A stretch of DNA of 64,000 nucleotides from Antennarius striatus. Taxonomy: Eukaryota; Chordata; Actinopteri; Lophiiformes; Antennariidae. Position 1 is the stretch's first letter, and the number at the start of each line of letters is the position of its first letter. Made by a program: the position numbers and the translations under genes. The notes under the pieces are model-generated. The model made no database searches and was not told where the DNA came from. It saw nothing but the letters and a program-made list of their open reading frames with translations. This document shows, piece after piece, positions 26,490 through 41,151 of this stretch. The DNA is taken from NCBI RefSeq assembly GCF_040054535.1, contig NC_090796.1:12861501-12925500 (forward strand), in the 5' to 3' direction.

Positions 26490-29400
26490 CTAGTCAATGC
26501 AATTATCATCAGCTAGTCCAAATGAGTCACTGGTTGCCAAAATTTTGAAATCACCATTTTCAGTCAAATCTCCAACAGATACACCTAAATTCACGTCAAG
26601 AGACGTGCAAAGGTTATTGATCTCAGATATGTATTGAAGATCCTCTCCATCTTCCTGGGTGGAAATGTCATGTTTTTCTGCCAAACTTCCTTTTAGGTCC
26701 AAAATGTTCGTACTGGAGGTCTCTACCTCTGACCAGAGAGCGACCTCCACACAAGATGTGTTCATGTAATCATTTTCAGTCTGGATGAGGTCGCTGGCCT
26801 CGTCGCAAATGCTCTCATCATCACTAACTTTGACAATGCTCTCGTTGGAAGATGGCAGTGAATAGCTGTCCTCATCCGTCTCATTTTTCATTACAACCAG
26901 ACCCAGCTCCTGTGAAATTTGTCTTTGGTCTGTCGGCTGAACTGAGTCATCGTCCCCAATTTCAACTTGGGGTGTGTCGTCAACTTCTTCCATGATTTCT
27001 GACTCAGAAGGCGTCTCCACATTGATCTCCAACTCTGGGGTTACTTCGTCTGGCTCTACTTGCCTATCCGAGTTCACGATCTCCTCTGGACAAATGACGT
27101 CTGCATCTTGTCCATCACTGCCACTGACGCATGGAAAACCCTCATCATCATCATCATCTGCTATGACATGATTTTCTAAAACTTGCATCTCGGAGCACAT
27201 GTCTTCCAAAACATCCTCCTGAGATCTGGTGTCACTTTTCACAGGATCTAAAATCACAGCAGAATCTACACATTTTTCGGTCTCAGATTTGTTTTCTACT
27301 TCAGCGTCTTCCTCTGTATCTGGATGAGCATCAGTATTTTTGTCAGTATCCGTTCCGACGCTCTCCTGTCTTGGGGAACACAACCCGTCACTTGCGCTGT
27401 TTACCTCATCATTAATCTCAGGGCCAGCTGCTATTGGATTATGGACTTCCACTGGTGTCTCAGTCCTCTGATGGGGTAGTTCTGCAGGACTGAGACTCCC
27501 AGAATCATCCTGGCCGTCACCCAGATAGAAGCTCACCTCTGCCGTGTTGCAGTCATCAACAACAGCTTCTAGATGGTCGCTCGTCTGGAGGACCTGTATT
27601 TTCTCCTTTTGCTGTAACTCCTCTGTTCCTTGATCGCAATGATTTTCTGGAGTGCCCAGAGGTTCAGAGTCACTACAAGACAAGAGGTCAGGCCTGAAAA
27701 TTTCCTTAACTTGTAGACATGGTTGATGAGGAGCTGGGCTGAAAAATGGAAAACAGAAAATGTTTAGTTCTATGCCTGAAAGAAATACCTCAGATGTTGT
27801 CAAAAGTACTTAAAATTTGCTGTATTTCTAAGAAAATACATGGGATTACTGTACTTATACCATTCTCATGTCTGAATTTTAAATACAAAGCTGTAGCCAA
27901 CAGCCAGTTAGCTTAGCATGGAGATTGTGAATGGGAAATCATCCAACAGCAGCCAAGCCTGCCTATTTACAATATCATCATCTCCAGTTCTAAACAATTA
28001 ATCTATCATCTCGCCAAGTTAAATTAAATATCTAATCTGAAGCCTAATGAGTGGCGAAGGACTCTCGTAGTTTAAATCCACACACCTCTCCATAGACTCA
28101 TAGGAAATGGTCAAACTTGGCTCCTTAATGGTATCCTCCTCCTGAGCCTGAGCAAAGCCCTGATTGGATGAGGCATATGTGAGGATGGCGTCCGTCACAG
28201 TGTAAGGGGTGTGGCCTTGCACACAGTCCTGGATGTGACCAACCGGCAGCTGTGTCTGCAGGAAGAGGTGGAGCTGGCTGTCTGACAGACACACCGTCAT
28301 GTGCACCACTCTGCCAGGACAAAAGGTTCAAAACGGAAAAAACTCAATTTTACAGCAGATCAGTTGCATCAAAAAACAAACAAAAAACCAAAACAAAACC
28401 CTTAACCACAAGAACTCACTTGTCTAAGAAGGCCTGAAGGCCTTTTCTTCTCCCCTCCAGGAAGTCTTCATTGCTGAAGTAGAAGATCGATTTTCTAGGG
28501 AGAGCTGGGACTGGCCTAGAAGGATTAAAAAAATCTACTGACTTCTATACATGTTTATCAGGAATCTGTGCTGTTCAGTCCTCTAAATGCCATCAGCCTC
28601 ACAGAGCATCACTTGGACCAATTATCCTCCAATGTTAAGCCCGCTGCCAGAAATCTGAGTTACATTTGGCTTAAATCGCTTCTCCGCTAAATACGCATAA
28701 TGTTATTTTTAATTATGAACCACTGCCAAAATAGAACATATGCTATCATGCCTTGATTTTACACATTCATCTCCTCTAGAGCAGTCAAGGTTTTGCTCCA
28801 ACTCGTATCACAGGATTGAAGACCCCCCACTATGAGCCACATTTACAACCTTGGAGCCTTCAATTATTTTTAAAGCAGCTTTATAAATAAGGTTAATATT
28901 ATTAAACGCTTAACTACATTCACCAGCTGACTGGACATGCTGCTCACAGACACTTACACCAAACCAGCATTCTTCTGAAGTTTCTTCTTTAGCCAGAAAA
29001 ACTCGCTGTAGCGTCGACGCACACAAGACGTCTTCGCTGTGAAAGCTTTACTGTTGGTCTGGGAATGAAATAAAAACACGTTCCAGTCAAACATACTGGG
29101 ATTCACAGAGCCGAGGTATTTTTTCTTTTCTTATTAGCTGATATCATTAAATGCCCAAAATAAAGTCATTTGTCCACTTGTCCATTTTAAGACTTTTATG
29201 TTGTGACTAGGATGACTCACACAGAAGCTGCAGAACTAAAGCATCACATGTCAGATCTGTTCCAGTGGCATGTGACGCAGCCCACTGATATTTGAGTAAC
29301 CTCTGACAGGTCATTAACAGTTACAAGCAGCATCCACAGCATTTCCGATACTAAAGTGCTTGGAAACATCACTTTTTCATGTTAAACTTACCATTAATGC

Positions 29401-30742
29401 ATTCTAAGTATGCTTTTATTCAGAGATACTAATGGAGCTGTGATGATTTGCCCATTATTTAAGAGTTCCTTTAAAAGAAAATAGCTGTTTCAGTCATTTT
29501 TCACCCTCATATTTGTCTATTTGATGCATTTGTCACATGTGACAGACTGAATATATTTTTCTTTTTGTATTTTTGTAATCATTAGATGTGACTTTATTTC
29601 CAAGGAGGAGAAACAACTCATTAGCTTGAGAAAAACTGCAGAGCAATTGACGCTGCATTTGCCAAATGTCATCCAAGTGTTTAAAAAATCAGATTGGCAG
29701 TTTTACATGACATTTGCATTATGTAGTTACATTTCAGAAATTAGTAATTGCATGACATGTGACTGGCACATTGAAAGAAGTTACTAGTTTGAGTTTTCTT
29801 GCTTTTTCTAATCCAAGACTGTATTAGAGGGCTCACATTAAAAACAAACACAGTATCAATGACAGAGTGTATGATCTAAGGTCAAGCAAGATATTATACA
29901 ATTTGATGGCCAGTCATTAACCGTAGAGCCTAACTGCTGACAAAGCATTCCTGAACGTAGGCCGTTGCCTAGACAACAACATCAACTTTAAACAAAATGT
30001 AAGGAATCCGAATCTGGGATTGAATGAAGCTGTTATGGAAAAGGATCTTCCAGGATCTTGGTATTTAAATCTCCTGAGAATTTAATCCTATTACCTTCAG
30101 AGGTATTTAGTAGTTTGGAACACGTTTAAGAGAAAAAATTTAAAAATGGTATTACCATTAAAAAAAACTACAGGCGCATCTTAACTGGTGAGCAAATGTT
30201 TCACTTGACAAACAGTCCCAAAATTTATTTGCAAATATTTAAAACAAAAAAGGCTCCTAGCTTCAGACTGAAGGAGGTAAAATCAGAGCATGTTTGACAT
30301 TTCTGCTTGAAAATGAACCTCAATCGTTCCATTTAACTGAATAAATAATGGAATGTCTATGGCCTAAAAGCAGGCACTTATACCTGGGTTTTAAATGTCA
30401 ATACTCACATGCAGGAATATTTTATAATCCACATATGAATTCCATGAGCCGTCATTCTGAATGCGGGGATCTTGGACCCGCACTGCAATAAATTCCTGAG
30501 GCACAGAAAGTGAGACAAGGTTTCTCTCTTAAGTTTGTATTTTTGCTGTATCTTTTTTAAACCAACAATGTGAGATCTTAATCAGATAACTGTAGACATG
30601 GCACATATTGTATTTCCTTAAATGCTTTTAGACACAGAGAGGTATTGTTCTTTGGCATTTGTTAAATTGACATTCAGTGGTATGATCTAATAAAGGAAAA
30701 GAGTGGAAGGTAACTCACGTCGTCCTCTTGATTGTTGATCAT
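26490..30742 (-). CDS. snx11: Sorting nexin 11-like PX-domain protein with long acidic tail
   Basis: PX-domain sorting nexin; the family binds phosphoinositides on endosomes and affects endolysosomal trafficking. Exons (minus): ATG 30742 to 30719, 30495-30409, 29058-28958, 28515-28420, 28310-28086 and 27738-26490. Phases all join, giving 593 aa ending DDNCID and TAG. The PX domain spans about residues 9-125: [29 protein letters not shown], the phosphoinositide-site [10 protein letters not shown] (about 51-60), the proline loop VPVPALP, and [14 protein letters not shown]. It is closer to SNX11 than SNX10, matching synteny. The start in the second exon has A at -3 and aligns with the short family N-terminus. 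Odd: human SNX11 is about 270 aa, but here the last exon adds some 415 residues rich in D, E and S. The donor after 28086 (gtgtgt) is weak but joins in frame to PAPHQP. Confidence 0.9.
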
Positions 30743-30743
30743 C

Positions 30744-32024
30744 CTAACAAGTGTACCACTGCCCAAGAAACAAGGAGAGAATTCAATAAATTGGGTTCAA
30801 AAGTTAAAATCCAGCATGTATTCAAAGTGTTCTCATCAGTCAAGAAATCCTCCAATAGGAAATGGGTCAGCAAAAGTTATTTCTGCACACATTTGTCTTT
30901 GCTGGTCAGCAGCGCTGGCCTTGAGAGATGTAATTCAAAAATCAAAAAGATGTGGCATCTCCAGAAATTAACAGTTGATGAGTACGTCGTAGTTGCTTTG
31001 CAGAATTCTCAATCGGAATCTAATAATTCAGCAAGGAGACCAAGACTCCCTATAAAGCAAATGTGTCTCAAACTTGGGTGGTGCGGGCACAGAAAGGAAG
31101 CAGTGTGTGGGGGGTTAAAAGAATAAGACAAATACAAGGATAACAACATTGTTGATGCTGACCTTTATTTTTCTGAAATACAACATCCGTTCTTTTATCC
31201 AGTACATCCCCCCCCCATCGTTGTTAATGATTAATAAGAAACTGAGTGGGAGGGTGCAGAGGGAAACATACAGTACCAGAAAAAGTCCCAAAAGAATGAA
31301 GGCTTTCAACATAGAACCAACATAAAAAAAACATAAAAGAAAAAGGAAATATTACATTAATTGTTTATTTTTGTCTTCACTAGTGCCCCCTCCCAGAACA
31401 ATGGAGGGCGAAAATGTGCTGTTTGTGGAGCAAAGAGACGTTTGACGTCTGTAGCCTGTGAGATAAATACATGAATAATCAATTGTGAAAGCGACCAACA
31501 ACTGATTCATTGACATTGGAATAATCATGTCAGCTGAAGCAGATTTCATTGGAACTTGACGGCAGACACAATGTTAACCATGTTCTCCATCAATGACACT
31601 AAATAACAACCTCAATCGTTTGATTCCACGTGTTCACGGATGTTAAAATCATGTATCCGTTCGAGCAAACAAAATAAAGTGACTGACTATATAATCCAAA
31701 AATGTGTTTAATCTTCTCGGTACCGAATTATCTACAGCCCTTCACAAAAACCCAACAATTGTATCATTAGCTCAGTGCTAATGGCTTCTCAGAGGAAAGT
31801 TGCCTAGCAGGTGTGCTTCGCCTCCTAAACAATCATATTTGACATTAGCTTAAAGCTAATTCTATCGGTAAACTCTTACTTTCACGGGGGGTGTCTGTCG
31901 GCCCGTGGTCGTCTCCAGCCGGCTGCTGTTGGGGGCGTCGTCCAGCTGGCCAATATTCCTGTTATTGAAGCCCACGATCCTTATATACATATGCTTCTTG
32001 TTCATAAACACCTCCTTTCTCCAT
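30744..32024 (-). other. snx11: snx11 5' UTR with two uORFs, one spliced
   Basis: The first exon ends at 31880 (GTGAAA|gtaaga) and joins the acceptor before 30758. uORF1 starts at 32024 and is about 20 codons. uORF2 starts at 32005, is open for 42 codons to the splice site (MNKKHMYIRIVGFNNRNIGQ at its start), gains WYTC from the next exon and stops with TAG at 30746-30744, one base before the snx11 ATG (TAG-G-ATG). Exon pairing is inferred from splice motifs. Confidence 0.5.
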
Positions 32025-32040
32025 TTCGCAAGTCACAATG

Positions 32041-32110
32041 ACGCGCCGTCACGTGACTTCAAACTTCCGGATTGAGCACGAGCGTAGAGAAAGGGCGGAA
32101 GGGGCGTGGC
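32041..32110 (-). promoter_or_regulatory. snx11: snx11 core promoter region with CLEAR-type E-box
   Basis: CpG-rich block just upstream of the uORF exon. It contains the perfect palindrome GTCACGTGAC (32048-32057), which equals the TFEB/TFE3 CLEAR consensus and also fits USF/MYC. ETS-type cttccgg and cggaag lie at 32064-32070 and about 32096. No TATA box was seen. Confidence 0.5.
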
Positions 32111-33480
32111 GCCATTGTTCAAAATAAAAAAGTGTTTTATTGGATAAGAAGATAACATTTTATTATCTGCAGTTTTATTAAGCTTAAAGTGAAAGTAATT
32201 ACGGTAAATTACTCTTAAAACAAATAAAATCTCAATGTTAGCTGGTGAAGAATTGTTATCCGGTCTTATGACTGAAAGTTGATCGTTTTGTCATAAAACA
32301 TATTGTTAAGATATTTATTCAAATATGTAATAATTTTATATACATTTTAACTCAAGCTTTATCTACTGTCAAGCTGGTATAACGGAGTCAGATCACTTAA
32401 ACTTATACTTCTGCTTGTTGTATGTGTTTTTAACACTGAATGTCTGTACACTCAGTGTCTGGGTGATAAAATGAGTCTCAAAGGCCAGGAGCAGAAACCA
32501 TCCACTAGAGTCAAAACATATCAAGGTCATTCTGCATGTCTGTAGGAGCAGGAAAGATTTAGGTGAAAACAGCCTTGCACAAACATTACAAGTTCTTATC
32601 ACAGATTAAGCTCCTGGTTCTTCATTGTCTGGACACTTTTTAGGTAAGGTCTGAGTCAGATGCAAAAGCCCGCTGTCATGGTTTATGATTCATTTCATTC
32701 TGTCTGTTCAATAAATCTGTCATCATTCACCTTGTGTCGTTTCTGTTCGGATGTCTGAGGATCGGAGAATTGTAGTCTGCTCTCCCTGACACCACCAATG
32801 CAGTGAGCGACTGCAACATCCTGCGACACCCCTGAATTCGAATTTTTACCCTGATGAACTTGCATAGGTCAAAACATCAAAGCTATTTCTCTGACCTGCT
32901 GTCATTGATCAAAGCACCAGCTTTGATCTGTGGCCTTACTCACAGTGGCCTTCTCCCTTGTCTTTCTATCATATCGGGTTCTTGTACAAAATTTGAAATT
33001 TGGCCTTGACCTAATTTTCTAAAGGTCAAGGTCATCATCTCATTTTCATCCCCTTTGCCGCCCGAATAATTTACATTTTGTTTCATCTTTCTATCTGCAG
33101 TGGTTGCGAAGATATTTGGTGGACTAACTAAAGGACGGACGAACGAACATTGACCGCTTTGAAGCGGGATGTAAAAAAAAAAAAAATCAAATCCAGTTTA
33201 TAATTTGGTGAAAGTACATGATTGACAATCCTGTTTACATCAGAAAACATCTCTGATATAAAGCAGAGCATCGACCTGAATGAGATCAGAAACCCATTTA
33301 ACAAATACTACCTTAATAAAAACCTCTTTTCTCGTGTTATTAGTTTTAATGCTTTGTTTATCACCTACTGGGATGAATGAACAATATAAGACGCATTGTT
33401 TAAGATTAAACCTCGTTACAGGTTACGTTTAGAAACAGGTTTTTAAGTGATTAATGAGACATCGTGAGCGAATTGATTTC
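32111..33480. other. Intergenic spacer between divergent snx11 and cbx1
   Basis: AT-rich, with no gene recognised. The right part holds an interspersed-repeat-like segment listed separately. The open frame on the minus strand at 32393-32602 has no family resemblance. Confidence 0.6.
32840..33186 (+). repeat. Interspersed repeat-like segment ending in a hairpin and poly(A)
   Basis: Contains tandem ggacggacgaacgaac-like words followed by a perfect 6-bp stem with 2-nt loop (CCGCTT-tg-AAGCGG, 33154-33167) and an A13 tract. I recall similar ends in fish repeats but cannot name the family; borders are approximate and no target duplication was found. Confidence 0.35.
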
Positions 33481-33489
33481 CCAATATCA

Positions 33490-34080
33490 GGCGAGAGGGG
33501 TGGGGTGGAGGGGGGGGTGTTCCATTGATCCGCTGCTCCGGTTGTTTACACTGATCAAGACATCACATACATGTACACTAACACGGACACCCGCTGTCTG
33601 ATCGATGAATAAGTCCACTCACGTTCCGGTCTGTGGAACTCGATCATCGGATCATTTTTTTTCCCTCTCACGCCGACCGAAGGGGCGGAAACGACACATT
33701 GACTGGAGTCAAGCTAGCGGCTCTGTGTTTTTAAATCAACAGAGACAGCGACGTGATTATTAACCAACAAAGATTACCCTATTGTTTTTAAATCTGTCCC
33801 AGCGGAACGTAGAAAATAAATTAAATTCCACGTCACCGGTGAGTTCTGTTTCTGTTTCCCCCTTTGGAACGTGTTGTTTCTGTCATGTTTGATGGAGCAC
33901 GGCTCCGCTGTTAGCCAGCGGCTGCTAACCTGCAGCTTTTCAATGGGGATGGGAAGCATCGATGCGCCTGATGTTATTATCCGGTTTGGGAGACATGGGT
34001 CACTTCTAATACCATCGGAGGAATATTATTATTATCACCGACAGACACCGGACAGACAGCGTTAGCAGCCGGGGCGAAAG
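33490..34080 (+). promoter_or_regulatory. cbx1: Probable cbx1 promoter and noncoding first exon region
   Basis: CpG-enriched sequence with a GC box (ggggcgg at about 33681) and a second GC-rich patch near 34061. It lies about 1 kb upstream of the first coding exon, where vertebrate CBX1 genes have noncoding 5' exons. The exact start site and first donor could not be fixed. Confidence 0.4.
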
Positions 34081-34841
34081 CAATATGGAGACGCCAGCTA
34101 GCTGCAAACGAGTCCACTCGGGGCTTTTGTCGTGCAGGGTTTTCCTCCTTTTGATAGCCACAATAACCCCCCCCCCCCGCTTTTGTTTTAACGCACATGT
34201 TTTATTTGATATGCAAGAGATGCTGCATGCAGATGTTTGTTTTGATGGCGACTTCTGCATCTCCATCGTTTCGAACCTCTTGTGCGCCTCCAGGCGCGTC
34301 CATCAACTGGTCCCGGTCTGCAGCCACTGCGTTATTAATGTCAGATGATCAGTGATCAAGTATCTATCAGCGATTATGTGATCAAAGGTGATCGATAATA
34401 CACGTGCTTTCCATTTAAAACACACTTCTTACATCTCCACACACAAGCATCCATGAGATCACGTGAGGTTACACCTATCAAGGTAAACGATACCTGGGGT
34501 AGGACTCAGTAATGCAGAATATGGGGCTTTTACACATGAGGAGGTTTCTGCCTTACCCCACATTGTTGCCCATGGATCGTCTCAACAAATCCCATTCGCC
34601 AATGCTGTCTTCTCTCTACCATTCCTGCTTGCTTCCATCGTGCAACAAACTTGACGTTGAACAGGAACCCGCTGGTCCCCAGATCTACCTGATGAGTATG
34701 AGCCTGACTACAGAGCCCCAAAACGATGGCCCCACTGTTACGGAAGGTTTAAAATATCATTATTTTCTAACATAAATGTCACTATATCCCTTGTACTTGT
34801 GCGATGAAGTGTGTCAAAGAGTCCAGGAATGAACCTAGTAA

Positions 34842-37787
<2,946 letters not shown>

Positions 37788-38330
37788 CGAAGGGCAAAAC
37801 GGAAGGGGAAAGAGAGTAGTTTTGAACTTCATTGTACTTTCGACAGGATATTGGGGATTGAAGGGGTGGGGGTAGTTGTGGTGGGGGCAAGCAAGACACC
37901 ACCAAACTTAATCGTATTTTGCTGTTGTAGCACTTAATTCTGCTTTTCACCTGGATATGATGTACCTGTAAATATGCTTAAGGGTTGCTTGACTAAACCC
38001 AGCTGAACACATGTTCGAGGCAGTGTTAACTGACAGTATCCACTCTAGTTTTATAAAAGCTGGTTTTGCTGTTTTCTGATCATTTTGACTTAATATTTGG
38101 TCCAGTGCTCAGTCATTTTCTTATGGCGTCGTATCAGTGAGGTGATGTTTTAATTTCTGTGCCTTTTTTTTTAAAACATTTTTTACTCGATTGGTTCTTT
38201 ATAAAGTAAACTATGTTCATCTTAGCTGTTTCCTTAGAACTTTGGTGTTTGGTAATGAAATCTTCATTGATTTGAACATTGGTAATCTTTGCAGTGTTTT
38301 TCATTAATGTCTTGCTTGTCAGTTTTGGAG

Positions 38331-38336
38331 AATAAA
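38331..38336 (+). terminator. cbx1: cbx1 poly(A) signal
   Basis: AATAAA within ggagaataaaccg, about 540 bp after the cbx1 stop, followed by a GT-rich stretch (ttttgttaccgtgttg), as expected for a downstream element. Confidence 0.7.
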
Positions 38337-38696
38337 CCGTTTTTGTTACCGTGTTGTTTCAGGCTGGCATCATTTAATGTAACATGGTTATTAGGTACAG
38401 TAGAAGAGCTGCAATGAAGGAATCACATCTTCCCATTATTAATCAGGGACAGGCTGCTTATCAGACCGATTTGTTTAGTAAGGTTTGTACAATGTCTGAT
38501 AAAGTAATTTGAAAGTTATATTTTTACTATCCTGAATCAAACAAATGTAAGCTTGAAAGTACGATGACCTGTAACAGTATCTGACCCACCACTGCATTTA
38601 ACATGAAGCAGATATATCCAGTGGGAAACTTGTCAATCGTCACTTTGATGAAGACAAAAAACAAATTCATAATGAGCCTGTTCTTGAATAAATGAG

Positions 38697-38702
38697 TTTA
38701 TT
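38697..38702 (-). terminator. nfe2l1: Distal nfe2l1 poly(A) signal candidate
   Basis: AATAAA on the minus strand about 2.45 kb after the stop; a nearer candidate is at 39102-39107. Confidence 0.4.
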
Positions 38703-39084
38703 ACAAACACAGATCTGTGGACAGAAGAGATCTTAGCACAGAGCGTATACATGGACACAGCCTCACCCAAAGCTTCCTGTAGCATAATATTCGCTCAGCT
38801 TTAAATGTGTAAAATACAGACTCCTGCTTCATTTTGTCACCTGACGATGTAAGTGAAACTCACCGGGTTCCTCATCTGATCATATACCGAGTGTGAACGA
38901 CAGTAACCATGTCAACATTCCAATGGAACACAGAATCAAACATTCCTCTGGGTGATGAATTTCTCCCACAATAATGGTTGTAAATAATAGTCTGCCCACC
39001 TCTGGCCCCCGTCCACAAAATCTGCTTTGGGACAAGTCATATTTAACACCACCATTCATGACGACTAGAACACAAGAGTCACAG

Positions 39085-41151
39085 GTTGAAAATAAAAACA
39101 TTTTATTGATAAAAAGAACTCTTGATTGCCAACAAATGTGTCAAAACGGAGGGAACTACATACAAACTCAAAAGCAGAGGGTGAAATTGTTATGGAGACA
39201 TTTGACAAACTACATAAATCATGACGAACACAAACATGAAAATATTTACATCGGACAAAAAAAAGTGCACTAAGTAGTAGCAGTACCAGATAGTTGGTGT
39301 CACAATGGGTTACACTAAAGTGAATGTTAACCAGTTTCATGCCTGAATATCACATTTAATGATGACAATTCTCCTTTCAAAACTTTTTTTTGGACATCAT
39401 CTTAATGCTGCGAGTTTTGTTAAGCCTCTTGTACATACTCTAGCTTAACTGCTAACTCAGCAGCAACAGTTCAACTATTTTTTTCTTTTTTAAGAGAGGG
39501 TTATGTAACACATATGGACAAACCTCATTCAAATAGACGAGTAATAGCACTTCTAATTTGAGAACGTTAGTCTCAAAACATTTAACGTGAAAGTGAGGAG
39601 ATCGTAAGATAAAGGCATTCGACACAAAAGTGGCCAAAACGTACATCGTCACGTCGCCCCTTCAAATAAGTTTGATTCTATAACTTGACTCACTTTGTTG
39701 TCAACACAAAAAAAACCCCATAGGACTAATAGTATTTAAGCCAATGTCTTAGTTTTACAGCAGTAAAAAAATCGTCTCCAGTGGCTTCCAGTTGGGTAAC
39801 ATTGGCAAATTAATTACATAAAAGGGATATCCCTTAACCACAGCAACAACTGAGCTTGTTTTAAACTTAGATTAAAACACACCAGAGGAAAATAAACAAA
39901 AACAACAAAAAACCCCCACAACTTATCCCAAATTTTGATCTGTGACTGGACTGAGTGGTGTTGATGGCAATTGTACAGTACTCTCTGGAACTCTTAGCCC
40001 ATCATGGCATTTTGAATTCCCCTTATGATTACAGGCTCCGCATGAATTTTTCAATCAAAGAAAAAAAGTGGAGACTTTTACGTAAAGCAGATGTGGCAAG
40101 GCCTATAACCTTACCTATACTACACATTGTGAAGAGTTAATAAGAGCCGTCCTAAACGCAGCGCCCGTATTTAAACCTACAGTAGCGACAGACACAGCAA
40201 AATGCATATAGCCAAGCCTTTTAAAGACAAATTACAATTGCTATGCATAATTTATAAGGACGTTGATACATTTAGCAATGCAGTGTGCCTTCTATCTAAA
40301 ACATCCATCTGCTCCTCTTGTACGACTTCACTTCCAGGCCTCTTTTAGCAGAGGCCAGCCTGAGAATACTCAGCCTCTGACTCCTTATTGTCTCAACATC
40401 CTCCTTTCAGACATCAAACCCAATCTCTTTAGGATCTTCTCAACTTAAATGCACCAAACAAGCTGACTCGAAACGTGAAGGAAACCTTCAAAGTTTGAGT
40501 ACAGCGTCTGAGCATTAAGAGGAATCCAGTTCAAGCGATATGCCCCAAAAACCTTGTGTTAATGGCATCCTTAAATGAGGGACTTCCTTTAACCTTTGGT
40601 ATCTAACCTCTCACAACCGTATACTCTGTTCTTCGCCTGAGGATTTGCAAATTAAAAGCCTCAGTTACTGAAAATCACTAAAAGTCTCCAAGGAGGGATG
40701 TCATCTGATGGTCCTTCACAACTTTCCGTGCATAGTTATCCAAACACATTGTTGATAGTGTTCTTTTTTCTCCCGCGCTTCACTACCAGTCCTTGGTTTT
40801 AGCCTACAAATCTTCTCCATCCTCAGTGGTGTGGTGCAAGGTCAAGAGCAGCTAAAATTCTTCTAATAGCTCATTTTGTCCTTTTTATGTTCCTCCTCTC
40901 CTTATCATATTTCCCCCTCCAAACAGTAAAATATCAGTACTCAAAACAAAAGGCTGCTTCTGCTTTAAAGTTGTTTCCAGTAGGAACAGAATGAAAAGGG
41001 AGAAACTAATGCAGGAGGAGAGGAGTAGTCAACAATACCACTTTTCTACTCACCACAATCTTTGTAAAGGAAAAAGAGATCTTTCTTGCATCGGCAGAAG
41101 TCATTCTTATTGATTTAGCAAAGTGATAGAATAAACAGCAGTTTGCACAGC
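39085..41151 (-). other. nfe2l1: nfe2l1 3' UTR (approximate)
   Basis: About 2 kb without a coding feature after the nfe2l1 stop. Minus-strand AATAAA signals are at 39107-39102 and, further on, 38702-38697. Long 3' UTRs are usual for NFE2L1. The nfe2l1 and cbx1 genes are tail to tail, with only a few hundred bases between their likely ends. Confidence 0.5.
39102..39107 (-). terminator. nfe2l1: Proximal nfe2l1 poly(A) signal candidate
   Basis: AATAAA on the minus strand about 2.05 kb after the stop codon; would give a 3' UTR of typical NFE2L1 length. Confidence 0.45.

Noticed and set aside
26974-27171. Ser-rich plus-strand frame opposite snx11
   Set aside because: Complement of the acidic coding tail.
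31872-32005. N-terminal coding exon of snx11 starting MNKKHMY
   Set aside because: Joining it to the next exon runs into TAG before the PX domain; the phase needed for the main frame meets TGA. Treated as a uORF.
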